Of a stretch of 64,000 nt of DNA, positions 45,773 through 57,744 are shown one piece after another (position 1 is the first letter of the stretch; each line of letters begins with the position of its first letter). A model generated the notes under the pieces. The model ran no database searches. It was not told the DNA's origin and saw only the letters and a program-made list of their open reading frames with translations. Source of the DNA: Cheiracanthium punctorium (taxonomy: Eukaryota; Arthropoda; Arachnida; Araneae; Cheiracanthiidae); NCBI GenBank assembly GCA_038373885.1, contig JAWZYV010012283.1, forward strand, positions 310,001 through 374,000. The letters run 5' to 3'. A program made the translations under genes and the position numbers.

Positions 45773-47420
45773 AAGCTCATTAAACCGAACGTGTTTCGTC
45801 TCTAAAATTTTTCTTTCTCTAGAAAGCCATATGCGGTACCCAACGGTGTCAAACGCACATCCGACAAGGACACCTTCTTTGGTTTTTGGGTCAAGCTTAT
45901 CCCTCCTGTTTCGTTCGACATGTATATAGGCTAAACTGCCAATAACTTTTAAGTATCAAACACTGCATTTCTTTTGAAACAATAAAGTATAGGGAACTTC
46001 ATTAGCTATGCTTCTATGAGGAAAACGATTATGTAGATAAATGAAAGTATGTGCTAGCTCAGCCCACAAGCCTTTCGGTAATTCGGCTTTAATTCTCATG
46101 GCACGAATACCACCAGACAAGGTCCTATTGAGCCTCTCTGCAATGCCATTCATCTCTGGCGAGTATGCATTAGTCCTTTGATGGACGATCTCCCTATCGG
46201 TAAGAAATTCTTCAAATTTGTCAGAGCAAAACTCAAGGCCATTGTCTGACCAAACAGCCTTTACTGGCTTATCAAACTGTTTTTCCACTTTCAAAAAATA
46301 GTTGTTAAACTTTTCAAAACAGTCACTTTTATACTTGAGAGGAAAGACCCAGGCGAATCTTGAAAAATCATCAGCAGCCATGAGGAGATATTTCACGTGG
46401 CCAAATGAGGGACCAGACGCGCTACTCCATATGTCGGTATGGATTAATTCCAAAGGCTTTTCGACGTTTGTTCACCATAGCCTTGGAAATGGGCACGCGT
46501 CATCTTCGCTTGTATACAGGGGTCACAAAATTGCAGATTACTGCTTAACTTGCTCAGGCCATAAACTAAATTCTTTTTAGCTAAATATTTCAATACCTTC
46601 GCATTCTGGTGACCAAACCTGTGGTGCCACATCATGATGTCATTTCGACAATTACTTTTATTGCTGACCAAAACTTCTGCAGAAGGAAGGTCCGAAATGA
46701 TCTTTGAATGGAATAGATACAAACTTCCCACTAATGGGGCTATTCCCATGATGTTACCTCTAGAATTTATCATTGTACATTTTAAATTATAGATAACCTA
46801 ACGATGGCCATGTTTATCCATCTGACTTCCCGATATTAAGTTTTTCTTCAAAAACGGGCCCCAGTAGACTAAGAAGAGTCAGTACTTCGTTATGGCCATT
46901 CACGTTTAAGCTCAGTGAAACAGAACCATGGCCCTTGCCTTAATGGTTGTATCCCCTATACCTTGCACTTCAACATCGCATGACTGAAAATTTTTCAGAA
47001 AGGACTTGCAATGATCAGCGATGAAATGGTTTGACGATCCCGAGTCAACTACCCAGTCAACAGTTTTACCCGAATCGCTCAACAGACTTATTTCTTGATT
47101 GATTACAGCATAAGAACAATTATTGAGCTTACCTTTCGGTTTCACTTTTCTTCACTTCTTACTTTTCGGCATGATTTTACATTGGGGGGAGAGGTGTCCA
47201 GGTTGTCCACAACGGAAGCATTTTCTGGTTTCTTTTCTGACTTCAGGTTCGTCCACTTTTGGCCTCAGGAATCTTAGTCTAGTCCTGCTTCTTCTGGAAA
47301 TCAACACATTTTCGCTCCGAGCAGTAGTAGTTTCTTCTGCGACGTCACCAGATTCATATGCGGCGACTGCGCGCAGGGCTTTTGCACGCAGCCTTACCTC
47401 GAAAGAATCGAATAATCAAG
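45773..47420 (-). pseudogene. copia gag zinc knuckle, protease and integrase
   Basis: On minus, residual gag (KALRAVAAYESGDVAEET and following) leads into one zinc knuckle CFRCGQPGHLSPQC at 47220-47179. The aspartic protease active site is VVDSGSSNHF within 47145-46912. GAG-pre-integrase WHHRFGHQNAKVLKYL and an HHCC-like CDPCIQAKM follow at 46773-46444. The integrase core 46453-45956 has DDE residues in LIHTDIWS, AVWSDNGLEF and MNGIAERLNRT. A decayed linker (about 45955-45773) precedes the RT part. The polyprotein is broken near 46910-46790, 46450 and 45955. Confidence 0.88.
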
Positions 47421-47424
47421 GACT

Positions 47425-47945
47425 AGCTCCATGGCATAACAACTCAACTCCGCTGAGCCACCGAGTGCCGGGAGAATGTGAAGTGAACTACAGACATTCC
47501 ACTTCCCGCTTTGCTTCCACCTCTGTACCCGTCGCTTGCAGCACGCAGCGTTCTTTCTCTTTCAGCTGCCCACGTGCAGCAGGAACTTTACTGCTCTTTG
47601 TACCTGTCTCGCATTTTATTGTAAAGTTTTAGTATTGTAAAATTAATTGTTAAGTGTTTAATAAATGTATTTGAAGGGTAACACGTGTGTAATAGCTACC
47701 GCTGAGACAACCCAATTTACAGACGTCAGTTCCCCTTAGTGGTGACCCTCGACCGAAGAACGTGCACCCGCTATCTGAAATATCGTCAATCCCGTATGGC
47801 AAGGAATCTGAAAGAATCCACTCCCTTGAGCAGCTGGTATCCAGAGGCGACGCAGCGTCAGCGGAGAGAAGAAATAATGCTTTTCCTCCCCAAGACTGGA
47901 GATTCATCATCACAAACTGCATCACGTGGTTCGGCGAACTGATAA
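47425..47945 (+). mobile_element. LTR-end fragment with tRNA-Trp-like primer site between two copia elements
   Basis: GC-richer segment with AATAAA near 47660 and, after an LTR-like ...CGTCA end, TGGTGACCCTCGACC at 47740. TGGTGACCCCGACG is the primer-binding complement of tRNA-Trp used by several arthropod gypsy lineages. It therefore looks like the 3' part of an LTR plus the start of an internal region, cut off at 47945 by copia sequence. The LTR left end is not identified. Confidence 0.45.
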
Positions 47946-49185
47946 GAGTGCTGTGTGTCTGGGTTCATAAGCATATTGATGTTAAATGTGCATATCTTTA
48001 TGGCAAGCTAAATGAGAAACTTTCATGGAGATACCCAAAAATTTTGAATGTCCTGTAGATATTAATTCAGAGTCTCATGTATTAAAATTAAAAAAGGCCT
48101 TGTATGGCTTGCATCAAGCCGGCAGACAGTGGCATTCAGAATTGGAATCCACTTTAAAAACTTTAGGATTTTCTAACTTTTTAAACACAAATTGTGTATT
48201 TTCTAAATTGTAAAACTATCATTTTAGTCTATGTTGATGATTTAATAGTTTTTTCAAAGTCTGATTCTGAGATGGCTAAAGTAGTAAATCTGCTAAAAGT
48301 ACATTTTGAAATTAATGATTTAGGTCCAATTAGGAAAGTCCTTGGTATTGAATTTTCATATTTTAACAATAAATGGTAGCTACATCAAAAATCTTACACT
48401 TACATTGAACGCTTAAAAGAAAAATTTAAGATATCCATTTTGTAAAAACTAAATTGCCAATACCTCAAGGTCAAGTTATTAAACATAATGAAGATGAACC
48501 ATCTATTGAAGGAAAATTTCCTTATTGAAACTTGATCGGATCATTGCTCTTTCTCGCAACCCGATCAAGACCAGACATTCTTTTTTCAATTAGCTTGTTA
48601 GCACAATATAATTCCCATCCAACATTAGCTCATTGGAAATTCTTATGTCAAATATTGAACTATGTTATTTCAACTAGCGATTACTGTATTTCAATGATCA
48701 TAGACACCTCGAAACACTTAAGCGCATTTGCTGGTGCTTCGTGGGCCTCCGACCGTGATGACAGACGGTCATTTTCGGGTTACATAATGTTCTTTAAAAA
48801 TATCCCTATCTGTTGGAAAACCGAAAAGCAGAAGTGTGTCGCATTATCGACAATGGAGGCTGAATACATAGCCATTTCAGAAACAGCAAAAGAACTTATT
48901 TGGTTACAAAATATTTATGAAGAAAGCAGTAAAATATTGAAATTAGATTTTGAAAAAACCTTAATGTTTTCCGACTCTGAAAGTGCAATCTACTATACTA
49001 AAAATAACATAGAAAACTCTAGGAATAAACATATAAGTATTAGATATCATTTTGTGAAGAACTTTCTTTTAGATGGACTTTTTAAACTTTTAAAAGTTCC
49101 AGGTAAATGGAATGTGGCTGATCTACTGACAAAGACTGTCAGTAATGATACATTGGTTAAATATTGTAACCACATTTTTGGATAG
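47946..49185 (+). pseudogene. copia RT C-terminal part and RNase H
   Basis: Shared copia text is HIDVKCAYLYGKLNEKL, YGLHQAGRQWHSELE, the catalytic LVYVDDLIVFSKSDSEMA and IRKVLGIEF, then a decayed gap near 48380-48530. 217 open codons follow (48532-49185): LLFLATRSRPDIL, an RNase H domain with ALSTMEAEYIAISETAKELI, FSDSESAIYYTKN, RNKHISIRYHFVKN and NVADLLTKTV. Shifts lie near 48050, 48200 and 48380-48530. The open 217-codon 3' part suggests moderate age. Confidence 0.88.
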
Positions 49186-49203
49186 AGGAAGAAAGGGGGA
49201 CTT

Positions 49204-50099
49204 TGTTGGATGTTTCATGTATTTTTAATGTGTCTTTTAAAATAAACTTAACTCTACTTAAACGTAATTTTAAATCGTAATTATTAAATTTCATAAGTAT
49301 TTTAAAAATAGTTCCGTTTTTGTAAAAATTAAACGTTTCCCTTCTCCTAAAACTGCTTAAACTAAGTATAATAGCTCTAGTTTTTAAAATATAACTCAAA
49401 ATACTCAGCTTAATTTTATTTGTATAACCTGGAAACATCCCGGTTTCTTCCTCTCTCCCTAAATGCGTACTTGCATGGTATTGTTTACAAAATGACTGGA
49501 TGTGGCGCGAAAAACTCAAAGTTGAGATGTTCCTCGTTTGCCTGTAATTTGGCATTCAGTAGGTTTTTTTTTGCTCGTTCGCACTTGCGAACGATTATGA
49601 TATTTTGCGTATGCAAATTTTGCTTGAGCTAGAATTAAATGTCCGTCAACGTATGCAAATCTTTTGACGCATTTTGCGTGTCGCGTTTTGATTGGCTGCT
49701 AGGTATGTAGCTTAGTATATAAGCTTGGGATGTTTCGTATCTCCTCACTTCTTCTTGTTTTTCAGTTCAGATCGGGATGGTCTGTGACTAGCAGCTCTCC
49801 TGCAAGGGTTTGTAGGTGTTATGGCAAGTTGCCATGGTTAATTGTTAAGTATCAATTTTTTTCCCTAAAGGCAAGGGGTCTTAAAAAATAAAATGAATTA
49901 GTAAAGAAATTTTGATCATGTATCCCTAAATCTAAATATCGCAAAGTTTGATAACTACCTTTTGGCATCCAGCTCATTTAGTTACAAGTATAACACATAT
50001 TCTGTAAGTGTAATTTGGAATTGTTGTATTTTCAGGCAAATATTTAGAAAAATAAAGTAAATGTTTTTTATCAAATCTTGTCTTTAATTCGGTTGAACA
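49204..50099 (+). repeat. copia 3' LTR with promoter and poly(A) signals
   Basis: Begins TGTTGGATGTTTC after the purine tract and ends TTCGGTTGAACA; an alternative end is 4 bases later. TATATAAG at 49716-49723 and AATAAA at 50051-50056 give a normal U3-R-U5 order. No 5' partner is in the window. Confidence 0.65.
49716..49723 (+). promoter_or_regulatory. TATA box of the copia LTR
   Basis: TATATAAG, about 335 bases before the AATAAA signal in the same LTR. ATTTGCAT/ATGCAAAT-like words lie upstream at about 49610-49660. Activity is inferred only. Confidence 0.5.
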
Positions 50100-50136
50100 G
50101 ACAGCAACCCTTCATCTTTAAGCTTCGTTTGGTAAA

Positions 50137-50300
50137 ATGTCTGGAAAGAAGTATTTAATGCAGTTCAAAGCTGAATATTCCAATGACTTTATTTTTATTA
50201 AGCCATCAAAAAAAAGGTGCAAAGTTTGCTTTTTGCACATATTGCACATGTGATATTGCTATCGTGCTGGGGAGGCAGCATGTGCTATTAGCTTAAAAAT
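50137..50300 (+). pseudogene. hAT transposase N-terminal BED-finger fragment
   Basis: ATG opens MSGKKYLMQFKAEYSNDF then IKPSKK. After a one-base shift in an A-run near 50210 it reads KGAKFAFCTYCTCDIAIVLG. FC-x2-C with a following DI segment resembles the N-terminal finger of hAT-type proteins. The rest of the gene is not found before 50640. It abuts the copia LTR, so it may be interrupted by that insertion. Confidence 0.45.
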
Positions 50301-50649
50301 TTGACTCCGGTTTTGCTTCATCCCAGGATCTAAGTGTGATATAAGTAGAGTGCTTATTTGCAAAATTCATCATTTTTGTAATTAAACTCTCAAGGATCTG
50401 TGTGCAATATGCAGTAAGATTTTATTGGAAACATAATTTAGCACATTGGATTAATTTTTTTCTCATTATTTTAATTTATTTTTAATGCAAACAATTCAAA
50501 AGTATTTACTATAAGTTTTTTTCATCGATAACGAGGGTTTTTTAAAATCTCCCTAATTTTCATTCTCCAATGTTGGCAGCTATGCTGATTTTGCCTCCTG
50601 ACATTGGTGGACACCCTGTACAGATGGCATTCACCCAAATGAAAAACAT
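50301..50649. other. no gene; AT-rich, ends in a transposon-terminus-like sequence
   Basis: Contains TTGGTGGACACCCTGTAC at about 50619-50636, similar to the end near 41090. No ORF. Confidence 0.4.
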
Positions 50650-51440
50650 AGTGTTGATTCTAGATTGATTTTGCAGGGTGCAGCACCCGGCGGCCCTTTT
50701 ATTGTCTTTTTAGCGCCTGGCTACACTATTTCTCTTTTTTCTGTGCCCTCCTGCTTTTACATTTTTATTATTGTTATTCAAAATCACCACTTTTATTTCC
50801 TACATACCATTTGCGGCCCATCACGAAAATACGTTAATTAAAACGGCCCCTTCACAGAAATACGATAGAGTACAGCTATGTACTCCATCATAAAAATATG
50901 TTCGATTGAAAGCGGCCCTTCACGAAAACTGTCTATGAAATCGGACCTTTGCCACAAATGCCTTTTTCAAATATTCTAATCTTTCAGATCAAAATACTGT
51001 TACTGCCTTTTTCATTGTCTTTGTTTTCATTTGCATGAGGCGAGTAACCCGAAAAGTGGCCTCTATAGTATGTTTTGTTTTTGCTGACTCAGTGAGAAGC
51101 CCGATCAGCCGGGCAGAACTACGTGGGCATTTCACTTAGGAGTTGGTAGGAGAAAATACGGTTAGGAAATTAAAATTTTTCTAAAGTTATTTAAAAACTT
51201 CCAATTCCATCTGTCAATCCTCAAATATCAGTAGCTACGTTTGATACATATGTCGTTGCGAATTATCAAACAATCATTATTCCAGAGTTTGTCGCTAGCT
51301 GTATATAGTTATTGCTCTTCTCAATGTTTCTAATAGTTTTGCACACTAGCAAGCTCTTTTTAATTTCCCCCTAAACGATTTCCTCTTTTTAACCGGCTTT
51401 CTTAGTACATATTATTCTTAATGTATAACAATTATTTACT
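50650..51440 (+). repeat. dispersed repeat, copy 2 of a pair
   Basis: Matches 2099-2895 in the same orientation (landmarks listed there), with scattered substitutions and small gaps. The match ends around ATGTATAACAATTATTTACT at 51420-51439. Confidence 0.8.
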
Positions 51441-51774
51441 AACCAAATATAATTACTAGGACCCGGGTTTATATGCACAAAAAACTGGAGAAATATGCAC
51501 ATAAATATGCACGAAAGTAGGCAAAAATATGCATAATAATATGCGTAAACAAAATATGAAAAACTAAAAAATAATGGAATATCCATTAACATATGCAATA
51601 AACATATTTCCAAACAAGAAAATTAAAAAAAAATTACATACCTAATATAAACTATATCCAAAAAATAAGAATTATTTATTACATGCAGTGATCAATAATT
51701 ATCATCAGTTAATTATTGATCATCAGTGATCAATAATTAATTTGCAGTAAGCCTAAAACCAATGGAAAATGGTA
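51441..51774. other. no gene; ATATGCA-rich segment and palindromic AT block
   Basis: 51472-51600 carries at least six ATATGCA/ATATGCG words. 51688-51740 holds CAGTGATCAATAATTA repeated in both directions. The content is unclassified. Confidence 0.45.
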
Positions 51775-52514
51775 TGGGGTCCAATGGGACATTTCATAAG
51801 GGGTCTAATGGGACATGTCCCATTAGACCCCAAAGTCATTAAATATAAAAGCTGTAATATTACTGATACAATATTTATTTTAAATGATATATTTTGTGTA
51901 CTAGCAATTTAACGTGAATTATTCTTTCATTTCTATTCATTTTATACCATTTTACAAGTTTGCTTTCAGCAAAAGCACAAGATAAATTAAGATCTTATTG
52001 TTCAATTGTTTTACAAAGAAAAATAAATTTTTAAATTCAGATTTTGTTATTCATTTATAACACTGATATAACTTAGGAATTAAAGACTTATAAACAATGT
52101 ATAAAATTAAAACTAATTTAAATTAGCCCTTTCAGATGATTTGAGCTAAATGTCTAAATATACAACAAATCTTTTGCTGCAGATTAGCTTTTGTTAGCTT
52201 GTAAATAATTTCTTTGTTATAAATGAAATTTTTCTCACAGTACTTTATTTCCAGAAATTTTGCAAAATTTCCCAGGTAATTTTGCAAAAATTACCCCCCC
52301 CCCCAAACCATTTATAAACAGAATTCTGTGTCAAACTCTGCTGGATATAGTCAAAAGATTTGCATAAAATGTTTTTTAATAATACAGTTTCATTAATGTT
52401 GTCTAATAATTTTTCAGATGCCTAAAGTCAAAGAGAGAAAGACAGATAGAAAGAAAATTTCTGATGATGCTATGAAAGAAGCAATAGAAAGCATATTGAA
52501 TAATAACACACCAA

Positions 52515-52804
52515 TGTTAGCTCAACACACTAACGTAAACGTATTAAAGACAAACAAAACATTTATTTCTAACATAACGTACAGCGTTAACTTGAACTAA
52601 TTCATACATATACCGTAACTTGAATTTTATACAACACACTACGTACTTTTCTTTTTCTCATAATTTTCTTATTTTTAAATACCATCGCTTATACGCTGCC
52701 ACCAGTGAATTTGTATTACACTCTCAATATAATTAATCGTGCTCGTGTCAAAAATGTGTAATAATAAAAGAAATATTAGCATTAAGAAATGTTTAGTGTC
52801 TACA
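52515..52804 (-). repeat. gypsy 3' LTR
   Basis: On minus it starts TGTAGACACTAAAC and ends GTTGAGCTAACA. It differs from the other LTR by about seven substitutions or single-base gaps over 290 bases by eye. Confidence 0.93.
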
Positions 52805-52822
52805 TTCGGCCATCCTGGCATT

Positions 52823-53876
52823 TCAACTGTCCTCAGTTGAACTCTCATTGCCGTAACGCAACGGTTTTCGGACAGTTCGTTTAGGCCTCTGACTTTTGGA
52901 TTCCTCATCTGAATCTGCACTTGAGCTACTGCAATCGTCATTCCAGCTCCTCCAGGCTTTTAGCTGGCTAATATGAGCTGTTGTTGCATATAGGTGACCG
53001 TCGCTTCCTTCTAACTGCGATATTCTATATGTGTCACCAGGTAGTACTTCTGTCACAACCATTGGTCCTCAGTACTTTTGTTGAGTTTTTGTTGGCTCAC
53101 CGGTTGCTTTTGGATTTCTTCTTACCACAACTATTTCACCTTTATCAAATAATAATGTGCCAGACTTCTTTTTATCAAAATGTGCTTTCATTTTCTGTTG
53201 TTCCATCTTAATTTTGGATTGTAGTTTTTCTGGGTCATTCCAAACTTGAGCATTTTCATCAGCTAATATTCTCAATATTCCATCTTTAAATCGTGGTACA
53301 TATCCGTGAAGTATTTCAAAAGGGGTTTTTCCAAGAGTGTTATTCACCGTATTGTTCAAGTTTCTTTCTACATCCTTAATTTTGCTGTCCCAATCCTTTT
53401 GATTGATCTTTTCGATAGAAGGTATGATTGTAGATAAAATTGTTCTATTCACTCTCTCACACATTCCATTCCCTTGTGGATGTGATGTAGAATTTAAGGT
53501 GTGCACAATACCATTTTCATCGCAAAACTTTTGAAATTCGTGTGAGGTGAAACATGATCCTCGATCTGAAATTAAACGATCCGGTAATCCAAAATCTTGA
53601 ATTGAAGTCCTTTTATGATTTTAGAACATTCTTGGTCGAAGTGTCTCTGACAGGATAAAGGCGTACGAATCTCGTCATGTTATCAATAATTACAAGTAAT
53701 TCCTTGTTTCTCTTACTACTTGTTACAAATGGACCAAGGTGGTCTAAGTGTATAATAGCGAAAGGTCTGCGGCCAGTTGGAATAGGATGGAGAAGACCTT
53801 GTCTCTTACCACTTGGTACCTTATTGACTAAGCATTCGAAGCACATTGATATATGTCGACGAATGTATCTTTTCAT
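52823..53876 (-). pseudogene. gypsy integrase and C-terminal tail
   Basis: On minus, 53876-53613 has the end of the zinc-binding region (HISMCFECLVNK) and the first catalytic Asp in IIHLDHLGPFVTSSKRN. A break near 53600-53507 removes the second Asp from the readable frame. 53506-53069 resumes with SHPQGNGMCERVNRTILSTI, containing the catalytic Glu, and WDSKIKDVERNLNNTVNN. A stop at about 53065 separates MVVTEVLPGDTYRISQLEGS (53062-52823), an SH3-like tail, and an acidic, basic-ended C-terminus. Confidence 0.88.
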
Positions 53877-53885
53877 TGATGGAAA

Positions 53886-55780
53886 CTAATATAGTTCCTT
53901 GATCTTCGATACCGTGTTGTCTACTGCAAAATGTCCCATGAGGTCATGAAATTTTACAACCGTACTCTTCCTCATACTTTTCGGTAAAACGTACAAGAGT
54001 TTTTCCTTTCCATCTTCCTTGATTACCCGAAAAAGTCTATTTTCTTTGAGAATATAATGATCGACTTTATTATTTTCTTCTGGACTTCTTTCATCCATAA
54101 CTTTTTTGAGAATTTCTATTAATTCTTTTAAGGTTTCATCTGCTTGCTGCATCATAAGAACTTGGTCTTCTATACTCAACGTTAGGCATACTTCAAGCTT
54201 GTTTTCTATCAGGGAGTCTAGTGTATCCGTAGGATTCAAAACTGGAGCTCTGCTGATAGCATCGATGTGAGACATTTTGACACCTGGCCTGTGGCGAATT
54301 TCAAAATTGAATTCTTGAATGAGGAGACTCCAACGAGCAAGTTGAGGGTTACTTGATTTTTTTGCATTCATATAAACTAAGGCCTGACAGTCAGTTACTA
54401 CTGTAAAACTGATACCCAACAAAAACTGTCTTAGTTGTTCAAGTGTCCATACAATTGCCATTAATTCAAGCTTACTCGAATGGTATTTATTCTCAGTTTC
54501 TGTGATCTTTTTACTCACGCAGTACACCAGATGCAAATTAATATCGTTTCCACGTCCGTACATGCATCACAGTGAACTTGCATTTCTGGGTCAGGATTAT
54601 AGAGGGCTAAGATTGGTTGATTTGTCAATTCACGTCTTAAAGTGTCGAATGATTCTTCTTGCCCTTTTTCCTATTTAAAAGGTGCATTCTTCTTGGTAAG
54701 TTGAGTCAGAAACCTCACCTTCGTAGCATGATTCGGAATAAATCGTCTAAAGAAAGATGTCAAGCCAAGAAATCTTCGTACATCATGTATGTTTTTAGGT
54801 TGAGGAAACTTCGATATAGCTTCCACTTTCCTGAACCCAGGCTTGATCCCGCGTTCATTGATAACACATCCTAAGTATTCTACCTCTTTCCTTCCAAATT
54901 CACATTTAGGTAATTTTAAGGTTAAATTTGCAGAACGCAGTGCTTCAAATATGTCGGTTAATTTTTCGATCATAGCGTTCCAAGTTTTTGCTGGAATAAG
55001 TATATCATCCAGATAGCATAATACACCCCTGTTGTATAATGGCCCTAATGCGTGATACATCAAACGCTGAAATTCCGCCGGAGCATTTGTTAACCCAAAA
55101 ATCATTCTTTCAAACTGTCCTGTTTCATCTGGTGTTATAAAAGCTGTTTTCAGTTTTGCTTTTTCGGTTAAAGGTATTTGTAAGTATCCATGTGCCAAGT
55201 ACAGTGTAGTAAAATAGCTGCATTCATGTAACTGCTCCAACAAATCGTCTATCTTAGGTAAAGGGAATTTATCTTTTACAGTCTGATTATTAAGGCGTCT
55301 ATAATCAACAACCAATCTGTTTTTGCCAGTCGTTTTCTTTACTAATATGACAGGACTTGCATACGGAGATCTTGTTTCCGACACAATTCCATTTTCCTTC
55401 CACTCTTTTACAATTTCTTTTATAGCAGCTCTTTGAGAGGCATTCGTTTTATATGGCTTCATACATATGGGTTTTGATCCGTGAATTTCCTTAATATCCA
55501 TCTCTGTTATTGTTGTGCATCCTAGCTCAGAAATATTCAGTGCGAAACAGTCTCTATAGTCATTCAACAAATGAAGCAGTTCTTGCTTCTTCTCAATTTC
55601 AATAGTTTGGTCAATCTTGATTTCATTCAAAGTTATGGGGGTCTTTTCTTTTATATCTCGTAAATTAGGTGGATCGTTTGAAACTTCGCTACCTTCAACA
55701 TTTAAATCCTCGACCATGCTTGCTCTACCAACACACTGGTCCTTAAGAAGCATGACATTTTCATCTCCCGTATTCATCAC
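53886..55780 (-). pseudogene. gypsy reverse transcriptase and RNase H
   Basis: 55780-54671 is 369 open codons. It includes SPYASPVILVKKTTGKNRLV and VDYRRLNNQTV, then motif A reading FTTLYLAHGYLQIPL, where the family has an Asp (TLDLAxGY), so the first metal-binding residue is changed to Tyr. FGLTNAPAEFQRLM and motif C GVLCYLDDILIP follow, then the thumb (YLGCVINERGIKPGF). After a gap near 54600, 54563-53886 has RNase H with YHSSKLELMAIVWTLEQLR and TDCQALVYMN and LARWSLLIQEFNFEIRHRPG, then the integrase HHCC start (VVKFHDLMGHFAVD). Confidence 0.9.
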
Positions 55781-55801
55781 AGGTATATACGTTTTTCCAT
55801 C

Positions 55802-57604
55802 TTAAACTTCCAGTAGATAACCGACTTCAGAGTTTTCCAATAAAATTAGTTCATTGTCAATAAAATCGGTCTGAGAACTGACAAGATTGATTGTATTTTT
55901 CTCTAATGTAGTTGTTTCAAGAGTTCTGAGAGAAATGCGATTTACTTTTTCATCAATTAATAAATTTCTAAAAGGCTCATCTTCATGATACGCGATATGA
56001 AATGCATTTCCAATTCTAGCATAGGCGATGTATGGAAGATCAAGCCATGACCGTCCAATTAAAAGATCAACTGGTTGTGCGTCATCAGGAACAATGTATA
56101 TATTTATATTTTGATCTTTTACGTTATCAACTTCAATATCGGCTTCAATCTTCCCCATGACAGTTACTACAGGAGTGATTTGGTTTCCAAAACCATATAG
56201 TTCATTAACAGTAGGTTTGGGTCTCAATCCGAGTTTCTGAGCTACTGAAATCCTTAACAGACAACAAGAACTCCCTGTATCTACAAGAGCCTTAACTTTT
56301 CCACAGTCATTTATTTTTGCTTCCTTTAAACATTTTGCACACTGATCTGGACGTCCTCCAACCTGAGTAACGGACAAGCTTTTTTCGTTTGAATTATTAT
56401 TTTCAGTCTTAGCCGTACAGCTCTTTGCTTTATGTCCAGTTTTTCCACAACTACGACAGATTATGACGACTTTCGGTTGTGGGCAGTCCTTAGGAATATG
56501 TCCGTAAAAATTGCATTTAAAGCATTTTGGCTCTCCTTTCTCATTATGAGTTGCACTGTATAACCTTTTCTTTTCGTTGGTCGAAACAACATAATCATGA
56601 ACTGACATCAACATAATCTTTGAAATGACTCTTTTTCTCGAAATGCCCTTCTTTATGTGGTTGCTTGTTCTTGAAAGTTGATCTCACAGTTTCATAATCG
56701 TCCAGTTTTTCGACTAAATGATCGGGCGATATTAATTTCGGCCAGTTATCAATAAAATGATCTCTAATTTCTTGTGTTACTTTGCGTTTTATCTGATCTG
56801 CAATAATTAAATCACTTAATTTCTCAAAGGTATCATTTTTAACACCTCTTATCCATTCATTAAAGTAACTTTTTAACTCATATGCAAAGTTTTTCCACGT
56901 GCATCCACTATTCTTGCTATGTGTGAAAAATTTTTGGCGAAACTTTTCTGGTGTTAACTTCTATCGTTGCAGCAATATCTTTTTAACTTCTTTATAATCA
57001 CTTGCTATTTCATCTGATTCTCTGGTGATTAATTGGGCAACATCAATATGGTAGCAATCCTAGTAGATGACTCACCCACGTATTTTCAAGTGCATCTGCT
57101 TGTTTGGCTAAGAGTTCAAACATTGTTAAATACAAGCCTATATCACTTTCATCTGGATTAAATTTGTGCATCAAGTGGTGGAGTTATACAATTTTGGTTT
57201 CACTTGTACACTAGTACCATTTTGATTGGCGACAGGAATTGGAGCTCTACCTTCCATTTCGATACGTAATTTTTAGAGTTCAAATTACGTCTCTAAGGAT
57301 GAGATGTCAGTGTTGCTGACATCTCATCCTTACGTTTACGTTCTTCCATTTTCATTTCCTCTCGCCTTAATTTTTCTGTCATTTCTTCTTGGTGCTTTCT
57401 TTCAGCCAGTTCTTCTCTATTTTTTCGCTCATTAATTATCGTAGCTAACCATTCCTTGGCGCAGTTTTCGTCATACTCTTTACTTGCCAAAATCATTTTT
57501 TTCAGATCACTCATTTTGAGATCGTCATGAACTTGTTCACCTAATTCTTCGGCTAATACTTTTAAGTCACACTTCTTTGCTTTTCCAAACACAGACATGT
57601 TCAA
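55802..57604 (-). pseudogene. gypsy gag with two zinc knuckles, and protease
   Basis: Gag starts at 57604 with MNMSVFGKAKKCDLKVLAEE and a charged coiled-coil-like run rich in E, K and R. It breaks at about 57293 and is readable in pieces through 56615. 56614-55802 carries CFKCNFYGHIPKDC and CRSCGKTGHKAKSC, two CCHC knuckles, followed by an aspartic protease with VKALVDTGSSCCLL and LLIGRSWLDLPYIAY. Gag to protease order and spacing fit gypsy. Confidence 0.88.
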
Positions 57605-57744
57605 TTTCTTAATTAATTCAAAAACGAATTCGTATTTAAACGTACACTTGAAAAAAATAGAACTTATACTATTTTCTTATCGTAACTTATCTTCTCGTAC
57701 TTATCTTATCGTAAAATCTGGATTAGTTTATCCCACTTCTGAAT

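Larger units (their letters stand above)
42486..47420 (-). mobile_element. Ty1/copia retrotransposon on minus, 5'-truncated
   Basis: The 3' LTR (42486-43818) and a polypyrimidine block on + (purine tract on minus) at about 43820-43838 are followed to the right by RNase H, RT, integrase, protease and gag. This is the copia order read on the minus strand. Gag breaks off near 47420 where unrelated LTR-like DNA begins, so the 5' LTR and primer site are missing. Confidence 0.85.
47946..50099 (+). mobile_element. second Ty1/copia element on plus, 5'-truncated
   Basis: Starts abruptly inside the RT at HIDVKCAYLYGKL and runs through RT and RNase H to a purine tract (AGAGGAAGAAAGGGGGA at 49184-49200) and a 3' LTR (49204-50099). 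It is oriented opposite to the neighbouring copia at 42486-47420. Their proteins are clearly related but the LTRs differ. Confidence 0.85.

Noticed and set aside
47123..47632. 169-codon plus-strand frame
   Set aside because: Antisense to copia gag (zinc knuckle CFRCGQPGHLSPQC on minus) running into the LTR fragment.
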